In this document: positions 1 to 12,066 of the stretch, piece after piece
How positions within the stretch are numbered: position 1 is the first letter of the stretch
Layout of the letters: each line of letters begins with the position of its first letter
NCBI GenBank assembly: GCA_946807835.1
Contig: OX327684.1
Span: 16,950,501-17,014,500 of the forward strand
DNA: 64,000 bases
From: Ailanthus altissimus
Lineage: Eukaryota > Streptophyta > Magnoliopsida > Sapindales > Simaroubaceae
Direction of reading: 5' to 3'
The notes under the pieces: model-generated
The model's input: the letters and a program-made list of their open reading frames with translations, nothing else
What the model was told of the DNA's origin: nothing
The model's database searches: none
Position numbers and translations under genes: made by a program

Positions 1-2705
1 AAAATTGATAAATAAATAAAAAAAAAGCGTTAAAATTGATGAGCAGATAGAATGCATAAAATTTCGTGATACAAAGAGAGAGCATTAAAATTGTAACCAT
101 GTGGCCCAGTGTAGTCTGTGTCATTACAGCTGTTAGTTTTATTTTTAATTTTCTCTAAAAACAAAAGAGATATATAACTGCAGATATATAGGTTATGGGG
201 AGTGTCTTCCTTCGACTTATAACCCTATTCTTATTGTAACGTGTCTTCTCCATAGATTCTAATTCTATGGATATGCATGAGTTGTGATGGCCATCATGAC
301 TATGACTCTATGATGCTGTCATTGCCTCTGCACACATAATATTTAGTTCCCATCTACTCATTCGACTTCATTGCCATGAATGTACACAAGGTTTTAACGT
401 TCTCTTTGAAATTGTTATATTTTTACCAAAGTACATATATTAAGTTTATGTTTTTTTATGAACAAAAATCTACATACAACAATTTTCTTTTGAATTATCG
501 ACGAATGTAATATATTGATTAAAATATTAATATTACATTATATAACTATTGATATAAAATTAAAAAATTATCGAATGTTACATAGGATAAATCTAATAAA
601 GTACATCCAACCTAATTCTTTAATTTAAGAGACTTAATATAATCTCTTTACAGTCAAGATCATTTAACTCTGTCAGATTAATGACAGAGAATCCTATTTT
701 CATATAAGAGGAAGAAAATAAGATAAACAAAAACAACTTTCGTGAACAAAAATAACCCTCGTATAAGAGAAACAGTACAAAATACACCACCATATAATTT
801 TCGACATCCTCTGCAATTTACAACTGTACACCCATAATTAAACACCAACAATAAATGAAAACTACAATTAAATCAAGTGGCACATAGGAGGCTTGAATGC
901 CACCAAGATTCGCTTTCCCACCAGATCTATGGTTAAGCTTTGCCTTTTGGTGAGCAGTTTTTGCTTGGGAGGTAACGGCTGTTTGCCAGCGGTGGTTGGC
1001 AGTGGCAGTGAGCTTCAAAGACTTACAGGATGAGAACATGGGCAGCGGTGTCCAGTGGAAACATGGCGAAGTCCGATAGAGCTTGGTCAAGTCTGGCGTA
1101 GCCACAGAGAGATTGGCGAAAGCTCGAGATTGGAAGATCTCAGCGAAGGTCAATGTCCTCGTTGGAGCTTGCATAGCAAAGGTTGGCGGCATCTATGGAG
1201 GTTTTCATAGCGGAGGACGGCAACATCATTGGATCTTGCACGACGGAAGCCAACGTCATTAAAAAGCTTGCAAGTGCCCTCATCAGTTGAAAATTTGAAA
1301 AACACGGACGAAAATGAAAAAACAAATGAGAAAAAATAAGTTAAAAGACAAAATGAGGGAGAAAAAAAGGAAAGTCGTGGGAAGTGAAAGAGGTATCCAC
1401 CGGATAAGAGACCACGATCCTCTCCGGCTCCGCAGTGGAAAAGGGAGATAGGGCTGGCGACTGACTATGGTTTAGAGTTTTTGCTGAGAGAGTTTATTTT
1501 AAGAGAGAGTATAATTTATGCTGTGACTCATGCTTTTACTCCTCTATATACAATATTCAAACTTATATTTATTTAAAAAATATAATACCCACAAATTATT
1601 TATATAAATACATATATACGAATTGATGTTGCATGATATGTTTGAATAAGTAATTTTATATTTATTCATCCGATCATATTAATTTATACATCCGATCATA
1701 TTATGCCTTATTAATTTGTATATATAATACTACTCTATTCATTTGCTTTACAAAATTATTTAATAACTACCCATTACTTTTGTCTAATAATTAAAATTTT
1801 TATTTCATAATGATTGTAGTTTCAAAATTATAACAACGTAATTTTAAACAAAATCTCAATTAAACATGTAAAATACTACTAGCATGGTTGGATAAGGAAT
1901 CGGAAAAAACTTATAACTTGATATAATACAAGATTTTATTTCTTCATATGATCAAATTCAAATCAAATGAATTTTTTGACATCTTTGTTTTATATGTATA
2001 AAGCCATTCTCTTTTTTATTATTTATTTATAATTTTGGGTCCTAATGTAGGATCAGACTATTCAATTTTAATTTTATGAAAGGTCTATTTCTGAAATAAC
2101 TGAAAAATATGCTTTATCTCAAAACCCAAGTCATTGAAACTTCATTTGTCAATAAAAAAAGATAAGATGCAATCATTATATCGGTAGTTTCATATACAAC
2201 ATGATTGGGATTTTTAAAATAATCCTGTACTATAATTTCGGTTTTGATATAAGAATTAAAGAGGCCCATAATTAGCTAGCTAGGTTTTCTTATTTCATGT
2301 AATCATATAACAAAATTTTATTTGTACCACATTATTTTATTACGGGAAAGTATCACGTGCCTGGATGCTCTTGAGTCATCGTTATAATCATGATGATCAC
2401 AATCTCTTTTTGTAATTCTTCTCTTTTACGTCAATGAATTCATTTCTGATAATTAACACTAAGTAATGTCAATATTATGAAAGAAATTAAGCGGTGGGAG
2501 TGTTTTTAGGACTTTTCTTGGGTGAACATTATTTTAGAAATTGGTGATATTATGGCTGTGTGGGGGGTAAAGGTCAAAGAGCATGCTAGGAAACATTAGT
2601 AGTATTAATTACAACAATGCTTACTTCCTTTTACTAGGTATTTGGCAATCACACGATCAAAACTTAAATAGTTCAAGTTGTGGTTATTAGTTTTTATCCG
2701 TATAG
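1..2705. other. AT-rich intergenic DNA with a GC-richer island
   Basis: No gene that I recognise. Most of it is AT-rich plant intergenic sequence. The segment at about 880-1480 is clearly richer in G and C and reads open for up to 124 codons on the minus strand (818-1192), but that translation resembles no family I know and has no convincing splice context. It may be a decayed gene or an unclassified repeat. Confidence 0.4.
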
Positions 2706-2882
2706 AATTTAATTTAATAAATTACGTAATTTATTATATGATAAATAATAGTATTATATATAGTAGTTTAATAAATTTATAATTTTTTTATATTTTTATA
2801 TAATTTATAATATGTTATAAAATATTATTACGTATTAAAAAATTTGTTATATAATAAATTATATAATTTATTAAATTAATTA
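2706..2882. repeat. AT-rich inverted repeat (MITE-like hairpin)
   Basis: The left arm (about 2706-2745) is nearly the reverse complement of the right arm (about 2842-2882); both arms contain the core AATTTAATAAATTA followed by ATTTATTATAT. The spacer is about 95 bp. There are no coding features. A short, AT-rich, coding-free hairpin fits a small foldback MITE. I could not fix target-site duplications because both flanks are AT-rich. Confidence 0.5.
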
Positions 2883-3424
2883 TATATATAATTATATTTT
2901 AGATGTTTTATTTGTAAAAGCACTTCTAATTTGGATTCTAAAATAAATGTGGTGAAGCTGCTCCAAATATCTGCGAGTTTAATGAGTGCAATTTTTTTTT
3001 TTTTTGGGTTGAATTAGAAATAACCCTACTTATTTTATTTATTAATAATAATAATAATAACAAAGCATGCAACTTTTGCATGATGGAAATAGTTGCCATT
3101 GAACATTAACAAATGTATCACCCTGGCACCAACATAGAAATATTTCATTTGAAAATTCTACGGTGACATTGCTTTCTTGCCGGGTTATAATGTGTATCTC
3201 TCCTTACTTATCATAAGAAGTTTTGATTCTATTCTCCCACCTACATAAACAGGTAGTTAAATTTATGTTTATTTTATGATTATAATTCTCTCTCCTTGCA
3301 GGAATTATATCTGTCTGGGTTGTGTCGTGGAATGTACATAATAAGACTTAGTCTCAATATTTTTTTTGATGTCAATAATAATAATAAAATTTATAATAAA
3401 TAGAGAATTTTTTGTAAATAGCTC

Positions 3425-5724
3425 ATATTTTTAGGTAATATTTTTTTAATTATAAATGAATGAATTAATCTTTATTAATTAAGAAATAAATAATCGGACA
3501 ATTATGTTATGGAGTTATATTTTCTCTTTCTTTAATCATTCGACCACGTAAATCTTAAAAAATTTTAAAATTTTTATTTTTTGTGATATATATTTTGTAA
3601 ATATATAAGCATTAAAGTGTAATATGATAAAGTAGGAAAAAATAAAGTGAATTAGAGAGAAAAAGAATGTTGAATTGGTGATTCAAAATTATGTGATGAT
3701 TGGTATTGAGTCAAAAATTAATTTGGGGACAAATTTGAAGTTGAAACAAAGATAAAAAAAGAAGAAGCTAAAATGGGTCAAGAACTCAATGGAATAGTAC
3801 ATGAAAAGTACAGCAAACATGAAAAAAAAATTCTCAAGTGTGGGTGCCCCGACATTGCCAAGGCATTGGTCGAGGCATTGGTTGTAGAATGGGCATAAGT
3901 TGCCCACACCGCGACACCCATTTTGAGCGCGCGACGCCCTTGTTATCTATATATACCCCTTACGTTTTTAGAGTTTTATCGAGAGGAAGTGAGAGAAAAA
4001 AGAGAGGGTCAAAATACCAAAAAACAAAATACACTGTTCAAGTGTGTATTTTAATCATTTGAGTTTCAAATCTTTCATTTGTAATCATTGTAATCCCAAG
4101 AATCAATAAATAGACTCAATCTTTAATCCACCATGATCGTAGGCATATTTGGCCAAACCACGTATACTTTGTGTTGTGGTATGTTCGTATTTTGACTATT
4201 TCTACGTATAATCTATGTGATTGATCTTCTAATTCGTTGGGTTACTTCATGCTTATAGTATATTGTGGTGTATTGTAATATATTAGTGTATTTAGGTGTT
4301 TGATTATTAAATTTGATATTATAGCATAGTATTTGATTCTTAATACATATATGCTAGGTATTGCTTTCGCTTAAACAATTTCGGTAGTTGCTATTGTATT
4401 TATAATTGTCTTTGTGTAATTGATAACGGATTAATAGTATTATGACTATTTGTATTTGGTATTTTAAGTGAGGGTTCATATACCAATAAAGAATGAATTA
4501 AAAAGTAATAGAGTGAATTAAAAAAAATCTAAGAAAAGTTTTACAGAAGCGATTCATTGTTTTTAAGAAGTGATCGCCCCGAATTACCTCATGTTTTTTT
4601 TTAAAATTAATTATTTTGTTTTTTTTATTTTTTAGTTATAAATAAATAAATAATTTTTATTTAATAATAATTAAATAAATAACAACTAATTAAATAATTT
4701 ATCAATTATTTTAATAAAATATTATTAAATAACAAAAGATATTTTATTTATTTAATGATTAAGTTATAAAAAATTAAAATTATAAAAAAACTCATTGGGC
4801 CCATCCTACGCGTTGTATGTCACGGTACTCACACATACACACCGCGTATGCATGTTGTGTTATGAAGAATATATATTTTATTTTTATTATTAAATAAATA
4901 AATAATTAACATAAGTTAAATAAAATAATAACTAATTAAATAATTAATTTAATGAGATGTTATTAAATAAAATAATTTATTTATTTAATGATTAAGTAAA
5001 TAAATAAATAGCTTATTATATTTATAAGTTTATTATATTAATTAATTAATTATTTAATAATAAAAATAAAAGATATATATTTTGCGCAAGGTGTGTTGTG
5101 CTTGATGTGCAGGGTGTATGTGGGGTTGTGTGGCATGCATTGCACGCCAATGTGTATTTTTATAACTTAATCATTAAATAAATTAAATATATTTTTTATT
5201 TTTTAATAATATATTTATTACATTAATTGATAAATTATTTAATTAATTATAATTTATAATTAAATAAAAATATTTAAATTTATTAAATAAAAAATTATTT
5301 AATTATTGTAATTAAAAAAGAAAATAAAAAATAGAAATAAAATAATTAATTTTATAAAAATAAAAGAATAGGTGATTTGCGAAAGTGATTCGCTAGTTAT
5401 GAAATACTTTGTGGAAGTGATTTGCAGTCCATGAATCACTTTTGTGAAATTTTTTTCTAATTTTTTTGATTTATTCTATTACTCTCTGATTCATTTTATT
5501 TCCTCCCACTTTATCATATTACATTTCGATGTTTATATATTTATAAAAAAAATACAAAAAACTTCAAAAATTTTAAACTTTTCAAGATTTACAGGTTACA
5601 ATATTTGAGAAGAGAGAAAATATAATTCAAGCCCATAATTGTTCGATTGTCCGTTTCTTGACTAATAAAGATTAACCCATTAATTTATGATAAAAAATAA
5701 TATTGCCTAAAATATTGGTCATCT
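3425..5724. mobile_element. Long foldback DNA element, interrupted
   Basis: The sequence from about 3425 to 3665 is, with mismatches, the reverse complement of about 5470-5724; both contain the strings for GGACAAT..AACAATTATG and TAATATGATAAAGT. The match then resumes at about 4494-4800 against about 5100-5470, which also pair as inverted repeats; the resumed arm includes GATTCAT near 4550 and its complement near 5430. The simplest reading is one hairpin-type transposon with arms of about 500-600 bp whose left arm was later split by an insertion at 3668-4487. No transposase frame is visible, so it would be non-autonomous. Long terminal inverted repeats suggest a Mutator-like or foldback class, but that class call is inference. 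Confidence 0.6.
3668..4487 (+). mobile_element. Solo-LTR-like insertion in the foldback left arm
   Basis: This block interrupts the inverted-repeat arm and has no counterpart in the opposite arm. It is bounded by the direct 6-mer AAAGAA (3662-3667 and 4488-4493) and begins with TG. Inside lies a GC-richer stretch (3838-3945), then a TATA-like CTATATATACCCC at about 3946, then a run with AATCAATAAATAG near 4103 that looks like a polyadenylation region. It then contains CGTAGGCATATTTGGCCAAACCACGT, a string style typical of the 3' part of plant copia LTRs. That order (promoter, R region, end) suggests a solo LTR of about 820 bp. The right end does not read cleanly as CA, so the exact border is uncertain. 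Confidence 0.45.
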
Positions 5725-6150
5725 TGAATAATTTCCTAAAAAATATTAATGTTATACTTACAATATTTAATATTAGTGTTTTTGGGTATAACATATTTAA
5801 AATTAGTTTTTAAATTTTATACCAACAATTGAAGGTCACAACACTCTTACTATACCTATATTACAATAAAAAATTTATTGTGAGGGATCCTACCCATTTT
5901 AGGAAGTACATTGTTAAAGTTAGTACTTACGTGTTATTCTAAATATTGTATGAATATTAATTGGTTAATATTTATATAATAAATTTTTTGAATAAAATCG
6001 TTAATATAAAAAATATATGGTATAATGCTTGTAACGTTATAGACATTGTATAATCTGAAAGAGTTCAGATTTAGTCTAAATGAATTTAGATCAATACTAA
6101 GAGTTAGCAACGCTGAGAGTTATAAATGTTAAGAATTAGCACTGTTAAGA

Positions 6151-6352
6151 GTTAGCAGGTTATAAGAATTAGCGATATTTAAAGAGTTAGAGTCTTGTTT
6201 GAAACAGAACAAAGACCTGATAATATACTAGTAGTGACATACTTGTAAAGAGTTAGCAGGTTATAAGAGTTAGCGATATTTAAAGAGTTAGAGTCTTATT
6301 TGAAACGGGACAAAGACCTGATAATATACTAGTAGTGACATACTTGTAAAGA
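6151..6352. repeat. 101-bp tandem duplication
   Basis: Two adjacent units (6151-6251 and 6252-6352) both run from GTTAGCAGGTTATAAGA to CATACTTGTAAAGA with only a few mismatches. The other LTR copies in the window carry this segment once, so the duplication happened after this copy inserted. Confidence 0.8.
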
Positions 6353-7439
6353 GTTGCAATAAGTGCTAGGAAATGTCTTTATGCAAGTATGTTCTCAAAC
6401 ACTATGTTCCTAATCTATTTTTATCAATGCAAGTCTGTTGGTGAATCCCTTTTTATATAAATCAGTATATGTCTATATCTGTAGGGTACAGATGGTTATT
6501 CTTAACTAACCTTGAATTTGGATCTTGTATAGGCATGTGGGTATTCAGTCAAGATTAGATACAGAACAGACTCAAAAGGACCCCAATAGATATGTAGCCA
6601 TCAATGGTAAGTCCTTTGAAGTTGACTAATATTCGTAATCCTTTGAATTAAGCACCACGGTTGGCTTGTGAGTGATTGACTATACTTAGATTCCATAGAC
6701 GTTAAAGACCTTTCATGATTTGACTGCTGCGTGTCATTGGGTATAATTCAATGCTCATAGAGTTTAATGTGTGCAGATATGGGATCTGTCAGCCTACATA
6801 GGAAGGTTGTATATCTTGATACTCCAAGAATTGTATTTTAGGAAGTCTTTTGACTAAATGCATAAACCCTAAAAAAAAGTTTTCTGTAGGGTTAAACAAT
6901 ATCACAAAGGAGTTTGCGGATATTATTTTACGGAAATACAAATTTAGAGATAAGTTCACGGTTTAGCACATAGAGATTTGACTGTTATAATTTATATCTC
7001 TGTTTTCTAGGATATATGTGATGGAAGGATTATACGTATGCATTATGACCTCAATTTATATGGTCTAATATGCTGATTTGAAATATTTGTGACGTGTGCG
7101 TGGGGCATCGATCATGGACTCATGGAATAGTTCAGTTTGACAAATCGGACATGGACCTAGGTAGTCCCGCAATATAAAGTGTACGCGTTGTGCATTAGAG
7201 CAGCGTACCGGATTGAATTGTTCAATTCAATAAATTCTAGCAATACTGAATATTTGTTTCATGACCCCTCGGAATGCGTATGTGTCAATACTTAAGTGTT
7301 AAGTACATTATTAATAATTGTTGTTGACCAATCAAATAATAACATGTGGTGTATAGTGAGCCTTTTGTTAAGTTCACTCAAGTGTATGGTTAGGTGATGC
7401 CCATTTTAGGTTAACTTAGTAACCAAGTAAGAGTTTAAG

Positions 7440-7790
7440 AGTAATTTTATATATTTAATTATTAAATATTAAAGATATTTATTTATTTAATAATTAAATA
7501 ATATTTAACTTAACTTAGGTTAATTGTTAACTAAGGTTAAATTATTTAATTATTAAAAAAGTAAGTTAACCTAATTATAGTTAAATGTTAACTTGAGTTA
7601 AGTTAATTGAATATTTTATTATTTACTTGGTGGAAAAGTAAATTAACCTAACTATGATTAAAAGTTAACTTGAATTAAGTTAAATAAATTTTAATTATCA
7701 ACTTGTTTGACAAATAAATTTAACTTAACTTAAGATAAATGTTAACTTGAGTTAGGTTAAATTAAACCTAATTTAAAAATTAGCTATAGT
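7440..7790. repeat. TTAAC/GTTAA-rich palindromic stretch
   Basis: The near-palindrome GTTAACTTGAGTTA and its variants recur several times (about 7585, 7660 and 7740), together with TTAACCTAA/TTAACTTAAC variants, inside the copy-1 LTR. It is degenerate simple-sequence-like DNA with no coding role. Confidence 0.5.
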
Positions 7791-8468
7791 TAAATCAAAT
7801 TAAAGAGTTAATTTTGATTTGTTATATATGTGAAATTAAAACAAAAATCAAGGCGTTTTGTGCAATAAGTGGTCGGCCATAACTTAATTTGGCCATGAAA
7901 ATTTCATTTTTGGGTTAAAGTTATGGCCGTCATTTAGCTAAATGGTAGAGAGAAATTTATTTTTCTTTGTTTCAATTGTTGAAAATATTATTTCATCTTA
8001 TTCTCCAATTAAGCTAGTCAGAGAAGCTTTGAATTTTTGCTTTTATAATTCAAGCATTGAATAAAACAAAATTAAGTTCATTGCTTAAATATATTTTGTG
8101 TTAAATTATAGATTAAAAGTTAATCTAAATAATTTAAATATTAATCTAGTGATGTAATTAAAGTTGCTATTCTAGCCAAGCAAACGCACCTCTATTGATT
8201 GCTAGAATTGCTAATGGGTTCATTTTAGGCAGAACTCCAACTTAATCCATTCCAATAGTTTATGAGATAAATTCTCAATCTTTAATTTGATTTTATTATT
8301 GTAATGAGACAAAACATTTATTGTGTTTATTGTTTTAGAAAATTAAATTTTCATCTTCTGCTGCATATATGTTTATGTATAAGATACGTGAATTGCATAT
8401 ATACGTAAAATTTTATGTGATGAACACACATCGCATGCACGCACCTTTAGTTTAATCGGCACTTAACA

Positions 8469-9553
8469 CATTCGGATAATCAAAGTAGCTTGTAAGGGAT
8501 AGAGACAAATTTATCCATTAAATTTGGTTTAATACCTAATTTTATCTTTAAATTTTTAAAATACTCAAATTTGTCCCTCTATTAGTCAATCACAGTTAAA
8601 TTTGACAACAAAATTTTATTTTTTTTACAATAATATTTTTTCTCACGCTAAAATTCATGTGTTAATCGTTATGTTAACCTATCAATAAATAATTGACTAT
8701 TGATAAAAAAAAAGGACATGTTGCTATGTTATAATCTTGAGCGTAAAATATAATGTAAGTAATTTTGTTTACTAACTTATTTTTGTATAATATATAATTA
8801 AAGAAAAACAACATTGTTATCATAATGGCAGCGACATCTCGGTATGATTTTGTTTTTTTGGTTTTTGGAAAAGGGAAATACTTAGAGAGTAATTTCGGTG
8901 TAATTTTTGTAGGGTATTTTGGTAAATTGGGCAACAAAAAACCGATCAATGACACGTCACTCTCCTTTTATTTGTGATCCCATGTGAGCATCCCTCGAAG
9001 GACGATACCTCAGCCATATAAACTAGTGAGACATTAGCCGACTAATTTCCCTAGTTTTGTTACTTGTCTTGTGTTTTTATTAGCCCCGATGAATAGCCCC
9101 TTGTTTTTGAGTCCATGTTAAAAACTCGCCTTAGTATAAATCTAATTAAAGTGATCGATTTTTTTGTTCCATCGAGCACTTGGGGCTCCAGCTTTATTGA
9201 GTGTATGTTTCATTATTTAGGCCAAAACATTTTATGTACCCATTCCACTAAAATTAGTGGTTTAAACTTTAGTTCATGTGGGTATGTAGTGAAAAAGCTT
9301 ATTAATCATGTTCCATGATTTGATAATCTGATTTTCAGAGAAAGAAAGCTTTTTTTTAGATGGTTTAAGCAGGTGTCCTTTTTGGGGTTTTGTTATGTTT
9401 GCAGATAAAGTTGGTTGTGTATAGTTATGCTAAAGCACCTTTGTTAAAGAGAGAAGCAGTAAAGCTTGATGTTCTTTGATTCTCTGGCTAGTCAAAGTTG
9501 ATGATATTGGTTCTTAAGCTTGGCTTGTATTCAGTGAAGATCGAGACTCTTCA
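8469..9553. other. Intergenic region and 5' flank of the 9725 gene
   Basis: No gene is seen. The part nearest 9553 is probably promoter and 5' leader of the downstream gene. The sequence around 8485-8960 is AT-rich, and its translated frames look like repeat-derived shadows. Confidence 0.4.
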
Positions 9554-9718
9554 GTAAGTTTACAGCTTTTTCTTGCTCTTTCTTGAGTCTCTTAGCGATT
9601 AACACTTTTCAAGTTTCAACAATGAGTTTGGCTGCTTTCAACTAAGATATTTTAATGAAAGTTGACCCATTTTGAGTAGTTATTGAAGTAATATAAGTTG
9701 TTTTTTGCTTTAATTTAG
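9554..9718 (+). other. Putative 5'UTR intron of the 9725 gene
   Basis: There is a donor CTTCA|GTAAGT at 9554 and a pyrimidine-rich acceptor TTTAATTTAG ending at 9718, immediately before GAAAAGATG, whose ATG is at 9725. A leader intron just ahead of the start codon is common in plant genes. It is predicted only from splice signals. Confidence 0.45.
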
Positions 9719-9724
9719 GAAAAG

Positions 9725-10694
9725 ATGAAGTCTTTGAGTAGTGTAGGACTTGGCTTGAGTGTGGTTTTTGGTTGCTTGTTGTTAGCTTTGGTTGCTGAGC
9801 TTTACTATTTGTTATGGTGGAAGAAAAGAATCAGTAGAAGAGAGATTGAAAGTGATTATAGCAACCCAGCAAGAGATTTTTTATGCATGTTTTGTTGGAG
9901 AAGGCCATCTTCTTTGAGCCACACAGCTTTGAATCCCCAAGAACGTTGTTCTTCTGCTAGAATCACAGATACTCTAATTCCAGATTCTCAAACTCAACAT
10001 CATTTGCATACAAACAAGGATTTGTTACCTAAGCCCTTTGGTTATGATGATATGGAGACAGAGCTGATGAGGCTGCACAATCTTTCAGGGCCACCAAGAT
10101 TTCTTTTCACAATTATTGAAGAAACAAAGGAGGATTTGGAGTCTGAAGATGGCAAGTCTAGAGCTGATAACAAGAGCAAAAAAGGTTCAAGGAATAGAAG
10201 CTTGAGTGATCTGCTTCTCACAGTGGAGACTCCATATTTAACTCCTCTTGCTTCTCCTCCTTTTTTAACTCCTCCTCTTACTCCTATGAACTCTTCTTAT
10301 AATCAACATGGGTTCAATCCTCTCTTTGAATCATCAACGGATGCTGAGTTTAGCAAGATAAGATCATCGCCTCCTCCAAAGTTCAAGTTTTTACAGGATG
10401 CAGAGGAGAAACTTTATAGAAGAAGATTAAAAGAAGCTGAGAAGAAAGCTCATAAGACCGATGGGATTAATGTTCAAGAAAATGGAATCAGAACTCCCAA
10501 CTCCAAAGCTTCTCAAAGATGAGGGAGATGGTTCCTTTATCACAATCATTGTTGACAGAGACAAAGACAAAGAGCTCATTAATCATCATAACCAACTACC
10601 ACAATTCCATTCAAGCTCTTCACAGGTGCTTCCTCTTGCTTCTTCACCTTCAACATTTACATCACAAGCCAAGAAGAGCTCCATCCCGTATTAA
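9725..10694 (+). pseudogene. Plant single-TM membrane protein, apparent frameshift
   Basis: The first frame encodes 265 residues (9725-10522). Residues about 7-30 form one hydrophobic membrane segment ending in YYLLWWKKR, so it is probably an N-terminally anchored protein. A Ser/Pro/Thr-rich middle with TPYLTPLASPP-type motifs follows, then a charged segment (KFLQDAEEKLYRRRLKEAEKK). At about 10500 the frame ends in NSKASQR-stop, while the frame starting at 10461 carries on with LPTPKLLKDEGDGSFITIIV and ends SSSQVLPLASSPSTF...SSIPY at 10694. The overlap and the family-like tail suggest one protein of about 320 residues broken by a one-base indel between about 10461 and 10522. I recall similar unnamed plant proteins starting with a GLGLxxVFGCLLLALVAELYYLLWWKKR-type segment; no biochemical role is known to me. 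Assembly error, recent mutation or a genuinely shortened protein are all possible. Confidence 0.7.
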
Positions 10695-12066
10695 AAAGTT
10701 CATGATCATCCAAAATTTGGGGTAAAAAGCCAAGAAGAGCTTCATCTTTTTCTTGTTAGATTTTGGGGTTTTTCTTTTTCTTTTTTTTTTTCCTCGGAGT
10801 TAAAGATTAATCATCTGCAAAACCCTTGTAAAATTGTATCTCGAGTTATTAATTTCTTTTTCTTTTTCAGGAGGTAGACAACATTTCTGCAACATGTTGT
10901 TGAGAAGTGGTCTTGTGCTAGTGGGAGACTAGTGGGGTTATTGTTTTATTCAATCTCCATGTCTCCTGAGCTGTCTGATACCTGTAATCATTCTTGTGAG
11001 TGATGGCACTACTGATTTTTATTGTCCAAAGATCACTGTAAAAAATCCTTTGATATCGTTGTTGCCTCTCTTTTTTTCCCTTTTTTCTGTAGTTGTTTCT
11101 CCCTCCATGCTTATGACAATGTAAATAAACTAAAATTTCTCCCATGTCATAATCTTGCTACCCTTTTCTCGAATGATGATCATTGTTTACTTGCCCCACC
11201 AACCTGTCAACAAAATGTTCTGGACCGTCTGATCAACTCCTGACAAAAGGTGAATATGAATAATGGAATAGTTTTATAGAGAGATACCATTCAAGAAAGT
11301 GACAAAACTGGCAAAGGGGATAAGAACAGTGATATTGAGTGATGCTTTTGGGCTTTTCCCTAAACAACAAAGAGATATAAATATGCCCGTGAAATTGTCT
11401 CGTGGGTATAGGCCGAAAGGTGCCCACCTTCAAGAATCATTACATTTTCTTTCAGATTTTTTTTTTTTTTTACATCAAATATTTGGATATCATGCGTGAC
11501 AATCACGAGCCGATCGCTAATTGTTTATGATCAGTACAGCAATCTGCGTTAAGCTTAATTAATTTTTACTCATATGAGCTGTAACTCTCATTTCGAGAAG
11601 TACACTACTGCACTTCCATAAGTTTCATGAAGCATCTATTAACACCGTGACCAACCTTTAGAAAGTAGGTCAAAAATTGATGATATGCAGAAAAGACTAT
11701 CAGAGATCTGGAGATTTACAGGCAACATGGGGAGGCAAAATAAATCTACTGCTACAATCCTGTAAAGAGACAATGATGGAGGTTAAGATGTCTGAAACAC
11801 AACACGAAAATTTGTATTTCAGTCAGAATATAGTTCTGTTTAACTAAGATTACATGGTCAGAAATGGGGACAAGATACAATTTAAGTTACAATTAGTTAC
11901 ATCCTTCAGATACATCCTTTCATTGTATGTGTCCAAACAAACCCTTTCCAAAGGGAAAAAAAATGTGGGATTGGGTATAACTATCTTGAAGAAGAAAGTA
12001 CATCTATGCTGTTTGGCATGGAATGCCATGAAGCAGCTGCATAAATAGAGGGAAAAATAGGGATGG
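10695..12066. other. Intergenic region between tail-to-tail genes
   Basis: This holds the 3' flank of the 9725 gene and the 3'UTR plus downstream flank of the minus-strand GGTase gene. Short open frames on both strands here overlap each other and resemble nothing known. Confidence 0.5.

Larger units (their letters stand above)
5912..8468 (+). mobile_element. Diverged LTR of the TGTTAGGG 2-kb family (copy 1)
   Basis: This is the reverse-complement relative of the LTR at 28597-30615. It starts TGTTAAAGTTAGT where the other copy (read on its minus strand) starts TGTTAGGGTCGGT, and it ends CACTTAACA. Shared landmarks include the segment around AACGTTATAGACATTGTATA (6032), the CTAGTAGTGACATACTTG region, and the stretch near 7090-7210 with GTGCGTGGGGCATCGATCATGGACTCATGGAATAG. 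It is about 500 bp longer than the other copies because of a 101-bp tandem duplication (6151-6352) and a TTAAC-rich palindromic stretch (7440-7790). There are no coding features and no adjoining PBS, so it is probably an old solo LTR. No clean target duplication was found. Confidence 0.7.

Noticed and set aside
3838..4062. 74-residue frame MWVPRHCQGIGRGIGC...
   Set aside because: It lies in the promoter-like, GC-richer part of the solo-LTR-like insertion and resembles no protein.
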